Shown here: positions 8,054 through 17,643 of the stretch, one piece after another | How positions within the stretch are numbered: position 1 is the first letter of the stretch | How the letters are laid out: every line of letters begins with the position of its first letter | Translations under genes and position numbers: made by a program | Assembly: GCA_030749725.1 (NCBI GenBank) | Contig: JASMJM010000169.1 | Span: 1-37,860, forward strand | Reading direction: 5' to 3' | Source: Pseudomonadales bacterium | GTDB lineage: Bacteria; Pseudomonadota; Gammaproteobacteria; Pseudomonadales; Azotimanducaceae | DNA: 37,860 bases | The notes under the pieces: generated by a model | Told to the model about the DNA's origin: nothing | What the model saw: the letters and a program-made list of their open reading frames with translations, nothing else | The model's database searches: none

Positions 8054-10744
8054 TCAGTGGGCTGCATCCCAGTCATCACCGATGCCGACCTCTACCAGCA
8101 GCGGAACATCCAGCTCTGCAGCGCGAGACATGCGCTTCTCTACCTCTTCAATCACCTCGTCTACTTGCGGCACGGACACTTCCAACACCAGTTCATCGTG
8201 AACCTGCATGATCATGGTGGCATCCACCTTGTGGTCCTGCAGCCAATTATCCACGTCGATCATGGCAATCTTGATGATGTCTGCGGCGGTGCCCTGCATG
8301 GGGGCATTGATAGCCGTGCGCTCTGCCGCCTGTCGGCGCATATAGTTACTCGATCGGATTTCCTCCAGGTAGAGCCGCCGTCCGAACAGTGTTTCGACAT
8401 ACCCCAAGTCCGCTGCTGACGCGCGGGTGCTATCCATATACTGCTTAACGCCCGGGTAACGATTGAAGTAGAGATCGATATATTCCTGCGCCGCACCTCT
8501 GGATACATTGATCTGCCCTGCCAGACCAAACGCAGACATGCCATAGATCAAGCCGAAATTGATCGCTTTGGCGCTCCTTCTCTGTTCATCACTGACAGCT
8601 TTCTTACTGACACCAAACACTTCCGCCGCTGTGGCACGATGCACGTCCTGGCCGGTGCTAAAGGCATTTAGCAGACCTTCATCCTTGGACAGGTGCGCCA
8701 TGATACGCAATTCGATTTGGGAATAGTCGGCAGCGATCAGCTTGTATCCATCGGGGGCGATAAACGCTTTGCGAACCCTGCGCCCCTCTGCGGTTCTGAT
8801 CGGAATGTTCTGCAGGTTGGGATTGGTGCTCGATAGCCTGCCGGTGGCCGCGACCGCCTGATGATAGGAGGTGTGGACCCGTCCCGTTGCAGCATTGATC
8901 TGCTTCGGAAGCTGATCGGTGTAGGTGGATTTGAGCTTGCTCAATGCCCGGTAGTCCATGATGACCTTAGGCAACGGGAAGTCCAGCGCCAATTGCTGCA
9001 GGACACGTTCGGCCGTGGATGGTTGTCCCTTGGGGGTCTTCTTGAGCACCGGCAGGTTCAGCTTCTCGAAGAAGATCTCCTGCAGCTGTTTGGGGGATCC
9101 CAGGTTGAATTCCTCACCGGCCAGGGAATGTGCCTCACGCTCCAGTTCATCCATCCTGGCTGCTAATTCTTCGCTCTGCTTGCCGAGAAGATCGGCGTCC
9201 AGCAGTACTCCGTTTCGTTCCATGTTGGACAGAACAGGTATCAGCGGCACTTCGATTTCTTCAAACAGCTTCTGCAGTTTCTGCTCACGCTCGAGTTTAG
9301 GCCACAGTGCGTTGTGCAGGCGCAAAGTGATATCAGCGTCCTCTGCGGCATATTCTGCGGCCTTATCCAGATCAATCTGGTTGAAGGTGAGTTGCTTGGC
9401 ACCCTTGCCGGCAATGTCTTCGAAGTGAATCGTACGAAGCCCCAAATACTTGAGGGCCAGATCGTCCATATTGTGTCTGGATCCTACCGAATTCAAGACG
9501 TAGGATTCCAGCATGGTGTCGTGGCTGATGCCCTCTAAACTTACGCCGTAATTGGCCAGCACGCTGCGGTCATATTTCAGATTCTGACCGATCTTCCCTA
9601 CTGCCGCATCCTCCAGCAGGGGCCGCAATTTCTGAAGCAGGAATTCCACCGCCAATTGTTCCGGGGCACCTGGATAGTCATGACCGCAGGGAACGTAAGC
9701 TGCCTTACCGGGCTCCGCTGCAAAGGAAACACCCACCAGAGTCGCCTGCATGTAGTCCAGGCTGGTGGTTTCCGTATCGAATGCAAAAACGCCCGCCTTG
9801 CCCAGCGCTGCAATCCAGTCGTCCAACTGCTGTTCGGTGGTCACCATCTCATACTCCCGGCTGACAGGATCTGCGGCGGCCGGCTCTTCTACCTGATCAA
9901 ATTCGTCCAGCCACTGGCGGAACTCCAGTTCCGTAAAGATCTTTCTTAGTCCTTCGGTATCCGATTCTCCGGGCACCAGTTCAGTGGGACCGGAGTCCAG
10001 CTCTACGTCCAGTTTGATGGTGGCCAACTGGTGAGACAGTGGCAATTGGTCGAGCGCTGCGCGTAGGTTTTCCCCTATTTTGCCGCTTATTTCGTGCGCA
10101 TTTGCGATGATGTTGTCCAGACTGCCATACTCATTGAGCCACTTGACGGCGGTCTTGGGGCCCACCTTGGGAACACCTGGGATATTGTCAGATGTGTCTC
10201 CCATCAAAGCCAGATAGTCGATGATCTGATCGGGAAGAACACCGAATTTATCTTTTACCCCCTGTATGTCCATACGGGTATCGGTCATGGTGTTGATCAG
10301 GGTGACGTGTTCATTGACTAACTGAGCCATGTCCTTGTCACCGGTGGAAATGAGAACGTCTACTTGTAGGTCGGTTCCTTGTTTGGCCAGGGTGCCGATT
10401 ATGTCGTCTGCTTCAACACCCTCCTGCATCAAAAGGGGCAGTCCCATGAGGCGGACGATGTCATGAATGGGTTGAATCTGACTGCGGAGATCATCCGGCA
10501 TGGGGGGACGAGTGGCTTTGTATGCCTGGTAAAGGTCGTTGCGAAACGTCTTGCCCTTGGCATCGAATACGATGGCCACGTTGTGCTCCGGGTTGTCAGC
10601 AATCAGCTTGCGAATCATGCTGATGACACCCTTGATGGCGCCGGTCGGTTGGCCCTTCGAATTGACAAGGGGAGGTAGTGCATGGAAGGCTCTAAACAGG
10701 TAGGATGATCCATCTACCAACAACAGAGGTCTATGATTTTCCAT
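8054..10744 (-). CDS. polA: DNA polymerase I
   Basis: Repair and Okazaki-fragment polymerase, 896 residues. The N-terminal 5'-nuclease domain runs from about 1-290 (LLLVDGSSYLFRAFHALPP; EADDIIG; LMGDTSDNIPGVPKVGPKTA). The proofreading 3'-5' exonuclease at about 300-495 appears active: it has FAFDTETT with Asp and Glu at about 323 and 325, NLKYDRS, and EYAAEDADITLRL. The polymerase domain carries motif A DYSQIELR (about 673), motif B with KAINFGLIYG (about 726) and motif C VHDELVLEV near the C-terminus. I chose ATG 10744 over a TTG five codons upstream, since it aligns with E. coli PolA. The gene is divergent from the DUF2782 gene, with the small RNA immediately downstream. Confidence 0.97.
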   Translation of the reverse strand: MENHRPLLLVDGSSYLFRAFHALPPLVNSKGQPTGAIKGVISMIRKLIADNPEHNVAIVFDAKGKTFRNDLYQAYKATRPPMPDDLRSQIQPIHDIVRLMGLPLLMQEGVEADDIIGTLAKQGTDLQVDVLISTGDKDMAQLVNEHVTLINTMTDTRMDIQGVKDKFGVLPDQIIDYLALMGDTSDNIPGVPKVGPKTAVKWLNEYGSLDNIIANAHEISGKIGENLRAALDQLPLSHQLATIKLDVELDSGPTELVPGESDTEGLRKIFTELEFRQWLDEFDQVEEPAAADPVSREYEMVTTEQQLDDWIAALGKAGVFAFDTETTSLDYMQATLVGVSFAAEPGKAAYVPCGHDYPGAPEQLAVEFLLQKLRPLLEDAAVGKIGQNLKYDRSVLANYGVSLEGISHDTMLESYVLNSVGSRHNMDDLALKYLGLRTIHFEDIAGKGAKQLTFNQIDLDKAAEYAAEDADITLRLHNALWPKLEREQKLQKLFEEIEVPLIPVLSNMERNGVLLDADLLGKQSEELAARMDELEREAHSLAGEEFNLGSPKQLQEIFFEKLNLPVLKKTPKGQPSTAERVLQQLALDFPLPKVIMDYRALSKLKSTYTDQLPKQINAATGRVHTSYHQAVAATGRLSSTNPNLQNIPIRTAEGRRVRKAFIAPDGYKLIAADYSQIELRIMAHLSKDEGLLNAFSTGQDVHRATAAEVFGVSKKAVSDEQRRSAKAINFGLIYGMSAFGLAGQINVSRGAAQEYIDLYFNRYPGVKQYMDSTRASAADLGYVETLFGRRLYLEEIRSSNYMRRQAAERTAINAPMQGTAADIIKIAMIDVDNWLQDHKVDATMIMQVHDELVLEVSVPQVDEVIEEVEKRMSRAAELDVPLLVEVGIGDDWDAAH

Positions 10745-10818
10745 ATGATCTGACACCAATAGCTTGTCACGCGAACCTTACGCCGAATTCGCACCGTGAA
10801 TCAACGGTCTGTCACTAA

Positions 10819-11112
10819 ATGACTATATTCCTCAGACGGCTAACGATGCTCACACTATGGGCGCCCCTTATTCTGTTCCCATCGACGCTCTTGGGCGAGG
10901 AAGAAGAACTGCGCAACGAGGACATCGAAATAACACACGATGAAGAACAGACCATTTTCGAGTACCGCCAAAACGGTGTGCTGAGAATCATCAAAATCGT
11001 ACCCAAGAAAGGCCGACCCTATTATATGATTCCGGTCGACGCCAATGCCCGTTTTGAAGGTCTGGAGCATGCGAAAAAACTCTACCCGCAATGGGTCGTC
11101 TTTGAGTGGTAG
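10819..11112 (+). CDS. DUF2782 family small exported protein
   Basis: A 97-residue protein with an N-terminal hydrophobic signal (LTMLTLWAPLILFPSTLLG), then an acidic stretch (EEEELRNEDIEITHDEEQ). The compact conserved core EYRQNGVLRIIKIVPKKGRPYYMIP ends in PQWVVFEW. This matches the DUF2782 family, which in Pseudomonas also lies between polA and thrB. The function is unknown; the signal peptide suggests a periplasmic location. A second ATG at 10846 would still leave a signal sequence, and neither start has a clear ribosome binding site. The gene is followed 28 bp later by thrB and is probably co-transcribed with it. Confidence 0.8.
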   Translation: MTIFLRRLTMLTLWAPLILFPSTLLGEEEELRNEDIEITHDEEQTIFEYRQNGVLRIIKIVPKKGRPYYMIPVDANARFEGLEHAKKLYPQWVVFEW

Positions 11113-11140
11113 CTCTTTCAATTTCATCCGGTAACAACTG

Positions 11141-12091
11141 ATGTCCGTATTTACCACCATTAAGACAGAGCAGCTTGCTCGATACCTGATCATGTTCGAA
11201 CTCGGCGACTTGGTCAGTTTCGAGCCAATCGAGCAAGGCATCGAAAACTCCAATTTCTTTGTTACCGTGGAACAGCAAGGCGTTCAAAAGGACTTCGTCT
11301 TGACGCTGTTCGAGGAACTGACGTTTGACGATCTTCCCTTCTTCAATCAACTGAGCAACCACCTTTATCACTATGGGTTGCCAGTGGCGACTGCCCGTCA
11401 GACACTGGACGGCATGACTTCGACCATATTTTGCGGCAAACCTACACTGCTATTCCCAAGACTTCCCGGCAACATCGTCAGTGACGTGACCCCCTCCCAC
11501 TGCGCCGCGATTGGGCAGGCCCTGGCGGAAATTCACGAGACCGTCCAGAGCTGTGGACTGACGCGGGTAAGCGAGCAGGATCTCGCTTGGTTGCGTTCCT
11601 GTCAGGAGAAGCTGGCAGGCTATTTCGACCCTGAGGAGCGGGAACTTCTCGCGGGCGTGATCCAAACCTATGAGAAACTGTGGTCGGATGGTGAAGGCCT
11701 GCCGAGGGGCATCATTCACGGTGATCTCTTTCGTGACAACGTGCTCTTTCAGGGAGAAGAACTGACCGGTATCATCGATTTTTACCACGCCAGTGAAGAT
11801 TACTTTGTTCTGGATCTGGCCATCGCAGTCAACGACTGGTGCAGTCGACCGGACGGCAGTCTCGATGTGGAGTTGCAACGAGCGGTCTTGGTGGCTTATC
11901 AAAGTCAACGCAAGATCAGCGACCGGGAGATGAGTGTCTGGCCGGAAATGTTACAGGTGGCGGCGGCGGAGTTTTGGGTCAGCCGTGCTCTGGTGGATGC
12001 CGAAGGAGACAGGAGAAAGGACCCGGAAGAGTTTAAGAGAATTCTGTGCCAGCATAGTGAGCGCCCCAACAGTTTTCCTGAGGGGGTTTGA
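11141..12091 (+). CDS. thrB: Homoserine kinase, aminoglycoside phosphotransferase-fold type
   Basis: Phosphorylates L-homoserine to O-phosphohomoserine in threonine synthesis. The 316-residue protein is of the choline-kinase/APH fold used in Pseudomonas and relatives, not the GHMP-kinase ThrB of E. coli. Visible features are the N-terminal MSVFTTIKTEQLARYL, the early EPIEQGIENSNFFV loop, and the catalytic HGDLFRDNVLF. The metal-binding segment is GIIDFYHASEDYFVLDLA. It follows the DUF2782 gene closely and converges with ctaB. The same neighbours occur in Pseudomonas, which supports the call over a generic phosphotransferase. Confidence 0.93.
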   Translation: MSVFTTIKTEQLARYLIMFELGDLVSFEPIEQGIENSNFFVTVEQQGVQKDFVLTLFEELTFDDLPFFNQLSNHLYHYGLPVATARQTLDGMTSTIFCGKPTLLFPRLPGNIVSDVTPSHCAAIGQALAEIHETVQSCGLTRVSEQDLAWLRSCQEKLAGYFDPEERELLAGVIQTYEKLWSDGEGLPRGIIHGDLFRDNVLFQGEELTGIIDFYHASEDYFVLDLAIAVNDWCSRPDGSLDVELQRAVLVAYQSQRKISDREMSVWPEMLQVAAAEFWVSRALVDAEGDRRKDPEEFKRILCQHSERPNSFPEGV

Positions 12092-12190
12092 ATCGGCTTG
12101 CTGGATCGGCACCCCGATGCCCTGTCGTCCCCTCATCAGGCTTGTTAGCCGAATTCACGGTCCTCACCGACAGAACTCATGATCGAAAGT

Positions 12191-13105
12191 CTACAACAGA
12201 CTGCCCCCGGAATTCGCGACGGGCATCAGGTAGTGATCCACGAGCAGCACAACGAAAAGGGCCATCAGATAAACGATGGAATATTTGAACGTCTCTATGG
12301 CAGCTTTTGCATTCTTGCCGCGCATCAACTCAATGGCCCAATATAGGAAACCAGCGCCCAATGCCAATGCTCCCGCCAGATAAAGCAGATTACTCATACC
12401 CGTGCTGTAGGGAAAGGTGCTGACAACGATCAAGATGATGGTGTAAAGCAGTATATACAGCTTGGTCAGTTTCTCCCCGTGGGTAATCGGCAACATAGGT
12501 ATGTCTGCCTTGGCATACTCGTCCTTGCGATCGAGGGCCAGCGCCCAGAAATGGGGTGGTGTCCAGGCAAATATAATCAGCACCAACAGCAGGCCGCCGC
12601 CATCGATACTGTTGGTTACGGCGGTCCAACCGAAGAGGGGCGGGGCCGCCCCAAAGAGGCCGCCGATAACTATATTCTGGGGAGTGGCTCTTTTCAGATA
12701 GATGCTGTAAATGATCCCATAGCCAATCCAGGCGCCCAGGTTCAACCATGCAGTAAGGGGATTGACCATATAGACGAGTACGATCATACCGATAATCCCG
12801 ATCACGGCAGAAAACATGATGCCGGAGCGCATGTTTACCCTACCCTGTGCAATCGGTCGGTTCTCAGTTCTGGCCATCTTCATGTCGATCTCAGCATCGA
12901 CTATGTGGTTAACCACGGCAGCCGAACCTGCCACCAGCGCAATGCCCAGATTACCGAAAACCAGAATATGCCAGGGAACCAGCCCCTCCACAGAGAGGAA
13001 CATACCGACGGTGGCACACAGCAACATCAGTAGAACCACCCTCGGTTTGCACAACTCCAGGTAGTCGCGCCAGGTTGCTTTTGCCAGACTTGTTTCTATC
13101 GCCAT
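12191..13105 (-). CDS. ctaB: Protoheme IX farnesyltransferase (heme O synthase)
   Basis: An integral membrane prenyltransferase of the UbiA superfamily that attaches farnesyl to heme b, giving heme O for terminal oxidases. The 304-residue protein has about nine hydrophobic segments. The polyprenyl-binding motif is NHIVDAEIDMKMARTENRP, and the second aspartate-rich loop is LALDRKDEYAKADIPMLP. The N-terminus DYLELCKPRVVLLML is typical. The ATG at 13105 is preceded by GGAG at about 10 nt. No cytochrome oxidase subunit genes are adjacent, unlike the usual cta/cyo operons, and the upstream kilobase is without recognisable genes. It converges with thrB. The name cyoE would be equally valid. Confidence 0.95.
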   Translation of the reverse strand: MAIETSLAKATWRDYLELCKPRVVLLMLLCATVGMFLSVEGLVPWHILVFGNLGIALVAGSAAVVNHIVDAEIDMKMARTENRPIAQGRVNMRSGIMFSAVIGIIGMIVLVYMVNPLTAWLNLGAWIGYGIIYSIYLKRATPQNIVIGGLFGAAPPLFGWTAVTNSIDGGGLLLVLIIFAWTPPHFWALALDRKDEYAKADIPMLPITHGEKLTKLYILLYTIILIVVSTFPYSTGMSNLLYLAGALALGAGFLYWAIELMRGKNAKAAIETFKYSIVYLMALFVVLLVDHYLMPVANSGGSLL

Positions 13106-14204
13106 CTCTTACGCTCCGCTTCGCTCCCTACCCACATTGTGCCTCGTAAACGGCTATTCGAACATCCAATCCGCCTTGCTGCAACTGAAGTTCGGCCCAC
13201 TTTAAACTCAATGCCAGCCAACTGCGGACAAGAAATACCATATTATGAAGTAGCCGATCCTTAACCAAAGTCAATTCCAGTGGATTGACACCTTCCAGGC
13301 GTGTAAAAGGCAAAACCGTCATTTGAAATGCCTGATAATCGAATGACGGCCTAAATTCAGGTAGTGCTGCCAGAATAGTAAAGTAATAGATTTATTATAC
13401 GGGCCGCAATCTACTGTTTTGTAGCATAAAGTCAAGGGTATATGTTGCATCAGTTTGCCCAGGCGGAGCCCGGATCAGCCATCCCGGATCAGCTATATAT
13501 ATAACGACCCGTATCAAAGGTCCAGTGTGAGATGGGAATTTCATCCGGATCGCTGTCTATATTGCACTGGATAGGCAAATGATACTCATGAAGGCGGCTG
13601 ACGAGAATTCAATACTGATGGTAGAGCAGCCTCAACTGGGATTCTCACTGCTCGTAAATCAGTCGGCAAATGACACCCACCAATAGCCCGTTATTCTGTC
13701 GAGTGGCTCCATGTATGTCCAACTGGCCCCCGATCTCGTTGACACCCAGACATGTGAGCCGATCTGATCATGCACCAGCTGATCCGCGAGTTCTAATCCC
13801 ATTGAGCAGGGAATAAGGCTGGCACGGTGATTGTTGACCATGGGCAATGCCTGTCCTTGCTAACAGGCTTGCTAACAGTTGGTCGAATCAGATATCGGGA
13901 GAAAGCCGTGCTCTTCAGGATAGTTGGCGTGCCGCCTCGCTGGAGAGCGAGTCCTTGTCGACACCATTAATTATGACTCCCAGCCGATACAAGCGCTTAC
14001 TGACCCAAGCTGGAGGCCCTAGAATCAAACATCTGACGTGCTGCTTCTGGCGAGGTGGGTACATCGAACAAGTGTTCACTATCGTTCAACTCTCAGCCGA
14101 TTGGATCGGACCTCTGTCGGAGTCAAGCCGGGCGAGTGCAGGCGGGATGTTCTTTTGATTTGCTCGAGATTGGGCCCGCAATGGAGCTCGGACGAGGATC
14201 CGAA
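13106..14204. other. About 1.1 kb between ctaB and prlC with no recognised gene
   Basis: Only short frames without recognisable motifs exist here. A 64-codon frame at 13128-13322 on the minus strand ends 22 bp before ctaB, and a 103-codon frame runs at 13847-14158 on the plus strand; neither has a good ribosome binding site or family resemblance. A direct repeat CCCGGATCAGC occurs at 13469-13479 and 13483-13493, followed by TATATATATA. The region may be a decayed gene, or it may hold an unrecognised RNA. ctaB must have its promoter here. Confidence 0.5.
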
Positions 14205-16253
14205 TCACGCGTCCTGATCAATGATGCCATCCTGGCGGAGAAGGGCATCTATTTCGGGCTCCCTGTCGCGAAACGCAACGAACAGATCCATGGGATCCTC
14301 TGAGCCGCCCTTTTCCAAAATGCTTTGTAGGAACTTCTCGCTGCTCTGTCGATTGAAGATGCCTTCCTCTTTAAACAGTGCAAACGCGTCGGCAGATAGC
14401 ACTTCTGCCCATTTGTAGCTGTAGTATCCGGCTGCATAGCCACCGGCAAATATGTGTGAAAATCCATTTTGGAATCTGTTGAAGCTTGGTGTGGCGTAAA
14501 CAGACACCTGTGCTCTCACGCTGTCCACCACGTTCTGAATCTGATTACCATCATCTTCCTCGAATTCCAGGTGCAGTTGAAAATCGAACAGCGCAAATTC
14601 TAACTGGCGCACCATCGACATGGCCGCGTTGAAGTTCTTCGCCGCTACGAGCTTCGACAACAGCTCAGTTGGTAAGCACTCACCAGTCTCAAAGTGCCCT
14701 GATATGAACTCTAGTGCTTCAGGTTGCCAGCACCAGTTCTCCATAAACTGGCTGGGCAATTCAACCGCGTCCCAAGCGACTCCGTTGATTCCGGACACGC
14801 CGGACTCCTCCACTCGGGTCAACATATGCTGCAACCCGTGGCCAAATTCATGAAATAGCGTAACCACCTCAGTGTGGGTCAGCAGGGCCGGTTTGTCCCC
14901 AACCGGGGAGGTGAAATTGCAGGTCAGGTAGGCCACCGGGAGTTGCAGGCTGCCGTCCTGTTTCCGCCTGCGAACCCGACACTCATCCATCCAGGCGCCA
15001 TCTCTCTTTTTGGGGCGGGCGTACAAGTCGACGAAGAACCTCGCTATTTCAGCGCCATCTTTGTGGACTTGGAAGCATAAGACGTCCTTATGCCAGATAT
15101 CCCAGTCATTCTGCTCCGTAATTTCTATATCGTATAACCGTTTGACCACCTCAAACATGCCGGCCAGCACTGTGGGAACTGGAAAGTAGGGACGCAATTC
15201 CTCCTGGGAAACCGCATATCTGGCTAATCTCAGTTTCTCACTGAAATACTGGATGTCCCAGGCTTCCAGTTTTTCAATGGCGAACTCTTCCCTGGCGTAG
15301 GTGCTGACTTCCTGGAACTCCCGTTCTGCAATTGGCAGCGACTTTTCAGCCAGTTGGCGCAGGAAATCCATCACCTGGGAAGTGGATGCAGCCATCTTCG
15401 TCGCCAGCGAGAGATCGGCATAGTTGTCGAATTTCACCAATTGAGCCATTTCGTGTCGAAGCGCGAGGGTCTCATTCATGACGGGGTCGTTGTCCCATTT
15501 CCCTGCATTAGGACCGCAGTTCGACGCCCGGGTAGTGAAAGCTTCATACATTTCAGCGCGCAATTTACGATCGTCGCAATAGGTCATTATGGGGATATAG
15601 GACGGTGCATCCAGTGTCAGCAGATAGCCTTCCATTTTCCTGTGTTCAGCCATCTGACGGGCAAAGTCCAGAGCTGATGTGGGCAGACCATCCAATTCAC
15701 CTTCATCTGTGATCAGTTTTGTCCAGGCCTCCGTGGCATCGAGGACATTGTCAGCGAATTTACTGGCCAGCTCCGTGAGTCGTTTGCTGATCTCGGTAAA
15801 CCTTTCCTGCTCCGCTGCAGGCAACTCAATGCCCATCAGACGAAAATCGCGCAATGCGTTGTCGATGATCTTTCGCTTTGGGATGCTCAGTGAACGTGAC
15901 TGCTTGCTCTCTAACAAAGCTCTATAGGCGCGGTAAAGGTCTTTATTCTGTCCCAGCTCCGTCGCATATTCGCTCAGCTTGACCAAACAGGAGTTGTGTT
16001 CGTCCCTGAAATCATCACTGCTTACTACCGAATTCATGTGGCTAACTGGGGACCAGCATTGATTGAGCAGGTCGTCCAAATCTTCCAGCGGAGCGACCAA
16101 AGAATTCCACGATATCTCACCGTTGGCGGCAAGCAGGTCCTTGATACGCTTTCTATTGTTGGCCAGAATTTCATCCACCGCCGGAGTGATGTGTTGTGAC
16201 TCTATGCGACTAAAGGGTGGCAGTTCAGAGGTCTCTAACAACGGATTGTTCAT
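14205..16253 (-). CDS. prlC: Oligopeptidase A (M3 family zinc metallopeptidase)
   Basis: A cytoplasmic endopeptidase that degrades short peptides, including cleaved signal peptides. About 682 residues, nearly the 680 of E. coli OpdA/PrlC. The zinc site is HTEVVTLFHEFGHGLQHML (HExxH), and the downstream zinc-binding Glu lies in the segment NGVAWDAVELPSQFMENW. Substrate-site residues lie in SHIFAGGYAAGYYSYKWAEVL near the C-terminus. The frame is open to 16331, but the ATG at 16253 has AGGAG about 10 nt upstream and lies 5 bp after the aroE stop. That gives an N-terminus like the family (MNNPLL...LPPFSRI). It is the last gene of the run purE-tsaC-aroE-prlC. Confidence 0.96.
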   Translation of the reverse strand: MNNPLLETSELPPFSRIESQHITPAVDEILANNRKRIKDLLAANGEISWNSLVAPLEDLDDLLNQCWSPVSHMNSVVSSDDFRDEHNSCLVKLSEYATELGQNKDLYRAYRALLESKQSRSLSIPKRKIIDNALRDFRLMGIELPAAEQERFTEISKRLTELASKFADNVLDATEAWTKLITDEGELDGLPTSALDFARQMAEHRKMEGYLLTLDAPSYIPIMTYCDDRKLRAEMYEAFTTRASNCGPNAGKWDNDPVMNETLALRHEMAQLVKFDNYADLSLATKMAASTSQVMDFLRQLAEKSLPIAEREFQEVSTYAREEFAIEKLEAWDIQYFSEKLRLARYAVSQEELRPYFPVPTVLAGMFEVVKRLYDIEITEQNDWDIWHKDVLCFQVHKDGAEIARFFVDLYARPKKRDGAWMDECRVRRRKQDGSLQLPVAYLTCNFTSPVGDKPALLTHTEVVTLFHEFGHGLQHMLTRVEESGVSGINGVAWDAVELPSQFMENWCWQPEALEFISGHFETGECLPTELLSKLVAAKNFNAAMSMVRQLEFALFDFQLHLEFEEDDGNQIQNVVDSVRAQVSVYATPSFNRFQNGFSHIFAGGYAAGYYSYKWAEVLSADAFALFKEEGIFNRQSSEKFLQSILEKGGSEDPMDLFVAFRDREPEIDALLRQDGIIDQDA

Positions 16254-16258
16254 GTCGC

Positions 16259-17089
16259 TCACTGCTCCTTTTGCAGTACCGCCCGCACCAGGTCGATTAC
16301 CGGTTTTGTCTGCGGCCGAATGCCGCGCCATATTTCAAATGCAAGTGCTGCCTGTTCTACCAGCATTCCCAGGCCATCACTCGATAATGTCGCGCCTTGA
16401 GACGTTGCCCAACGATTGAAGGGAGTCGCGTGAGCAGCATACATCATGTCATAGCACCGGCAGTTGTCACTTATGATCGATGGTCTTAGATTGGGAACTT
16501 GTCCCTGCAAACTAGCGGATGTGCCGTTGATGATCAAGTCAAAGGGGTCATGCAGATGATCCATTTGTAACGCGACGATATTCCCCATCGATTTGAATTC
16601 ATCCGCCAGATTCGTGGCTCTACCAAAAGTCCGATTTGTGATAACCAACCTATTCGGACGCGCTTCAAGAAGCGATTGCAGTACCCCTCGAACCGCACCA
16701 CCGGCGCCCACTATCAGGACCTCCTCACCTTCGATGGTCCACTCCTGATTATTGGTGATATCAGTAATCAGACCAGGGCCATCCGTATTGTGCCCGGTCG
16801 TGCGGCCGCCGTGATCCACTGATACTGTATTCACGGCCCCCGCAAGGCGTGCCCTTTCTTTGCTCTCGTTCACCCATTGCCAGGCTTCCTGCTTAAAGGG
16901 TAGGGTTACATTGAAACCTTTACCACCCGCCTCAATAAAGTCGTTGGCGCCAGCGGTGAATTCTCCGGTCGGGATGGATAAAGCTTCATACCCCATCTGC
17001 TCCCCTGTTTGCAGTGCGAAGGCAGCGTGAATTTGCGGTGATTTACTGTGTGCTACCGGGTTTCCCAAGACTGCATAGCGATCCATCAT
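16259..17089 (-). CDS. aroE: Shikimate dehydrogenase (NADP+)
   Basis: Reduces 3-dehydroshikimate to shikimate in aromatic amino acid synthesis. The 276-residue protein shows the shikimate-binding GNPVAHSKSPQIHA, the catalytic lysine segment NVTLPFKQEAW and NTDGPGL. The nucleotide loop is VGAGGAVRGVL, followed by the NADP-selecting NRTFGRA. It begins within the tsaC stop codon (ATGA overlap at 17086-17089); a second ATG follows directly. Order tsaC then aroE also occurs in Pseudomonas, with other genes between. Translational coupling with tsaC is likely. Confidence 0.97.
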   Translation of the reverse strand: MMDRYAVLGNPVAHSKSPQIHAAFALQTGEQMGYEALSIPTGEFTAGANDFIEAGGKGFNVTLPFKQEAWQWVNESKERARLAGAVNTVSVDHGGRTTGHNTDGPGLITDITNNQEWTIEGEEVLIVGAGGAVRGVLQSLLEARPNRLVITNRTFGRATNLADEFKSMGNIVALQMDHLHDPFDLIINGTSASLQGQVPNLRPSIISDNCRCYDMMYAAHATPFNRWATSQGATLSSDGLGMLVEQAALAFEIWRGIRPQTKPVIDLVRAVLQKEQ

Positions 17090-17643
17090 CCTTCCCTGAG
17101 AATCCGGTTGCTGGCAAGATCTCTAATCTCCGAAGCATGGCTGCGATCGCCAAGCTGACCCGGAAAGATCATATCGAGTTGGCCGCAGAAATACTTCCTC
17201 ACCCAGTAGGTATTGCGAGCGGGTTTTCTTCCTGATGGGTTTGCCGAAGTGGAAACCAGGGCGGATCGAGCAGCCGTACAGATGGCTTTAACAACCGGAT
17301 GATCGGATACCCGTAACGCAACCTTATTATTATCGCCCACGACCCAATCGGGAGCGGTGCCATTGTCTTCCACCAGGTAGGTAACCGGCCCAGGCCATTC
17401 TGACTGAAGATGGTCCAGCGCCTGCGTAGACAATCCTTCCAGGTAGCGATCAAACTGGCTGATGTCTGCGGCCACCAGGATAACGCCTTTGTCCATACTT
17501 CTTTTCTTCAGGGCGAGGATTCTCAGTACCCCTTCGAGATTGTTAGGAATACATCCCAATCCCCACACAGCTTCCGTTGGGTAGGCAATGATCCCTCCCT
17601 GCCACAGTATTTTGCTTACCAGTGAGATTTGCCAACGACTCAT
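17086..17643 (-). CDS. tsaC: L-threonylcarbamoyladenylate synthase (TsaC/YrdC)
   Basis: Makes threonylcarbamoyl-AMP from threonine, bicarbonate and ATP for the t6A37 modification of ANN-decoding tRNAs. The 185-residue single-domain YrdC protein includes GGIIAYPTEAVWGLGC, then KKRSMDKGVILVAA, WPGPVTYLV, and the C-terminal ALVSTSANPSGRKPARN. The length matches TsaC rather than the longer Sua5. It overlaps purE upstream and aroE downstream by 4 bp each (ATGA), so the three are translated as a coupled set. Confidence 0.95.
   Translation of the reverse strand: MSRWQISLVSKILWQGGIIAYPTEAVWGLGCIPNNLEGVLRILALKKRSMDKGVILVAADISQFDRYLEGLSTQALDHLQSEWPGPVTYLVEDNGTAPDWVVGDNNKVALRVSDHPVVKAICTAARSALVSTSANPSGRKPARNTYWVRKYFCGQLDMIFPGQLGDRSHASEIRDLASNRILREG

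Noticed and set aside
13128-13322. 64-codon minus-strand frame just upstream of ctaB
   Set aside because: Weak ribosome binding site, no recognisable motif, no membrane or signal segment; could be real but cannot be supported.
13847-14158. 103-codon plus-strand frame
   Set aside because: No motif, poor start context, odd composition; most likely chance.
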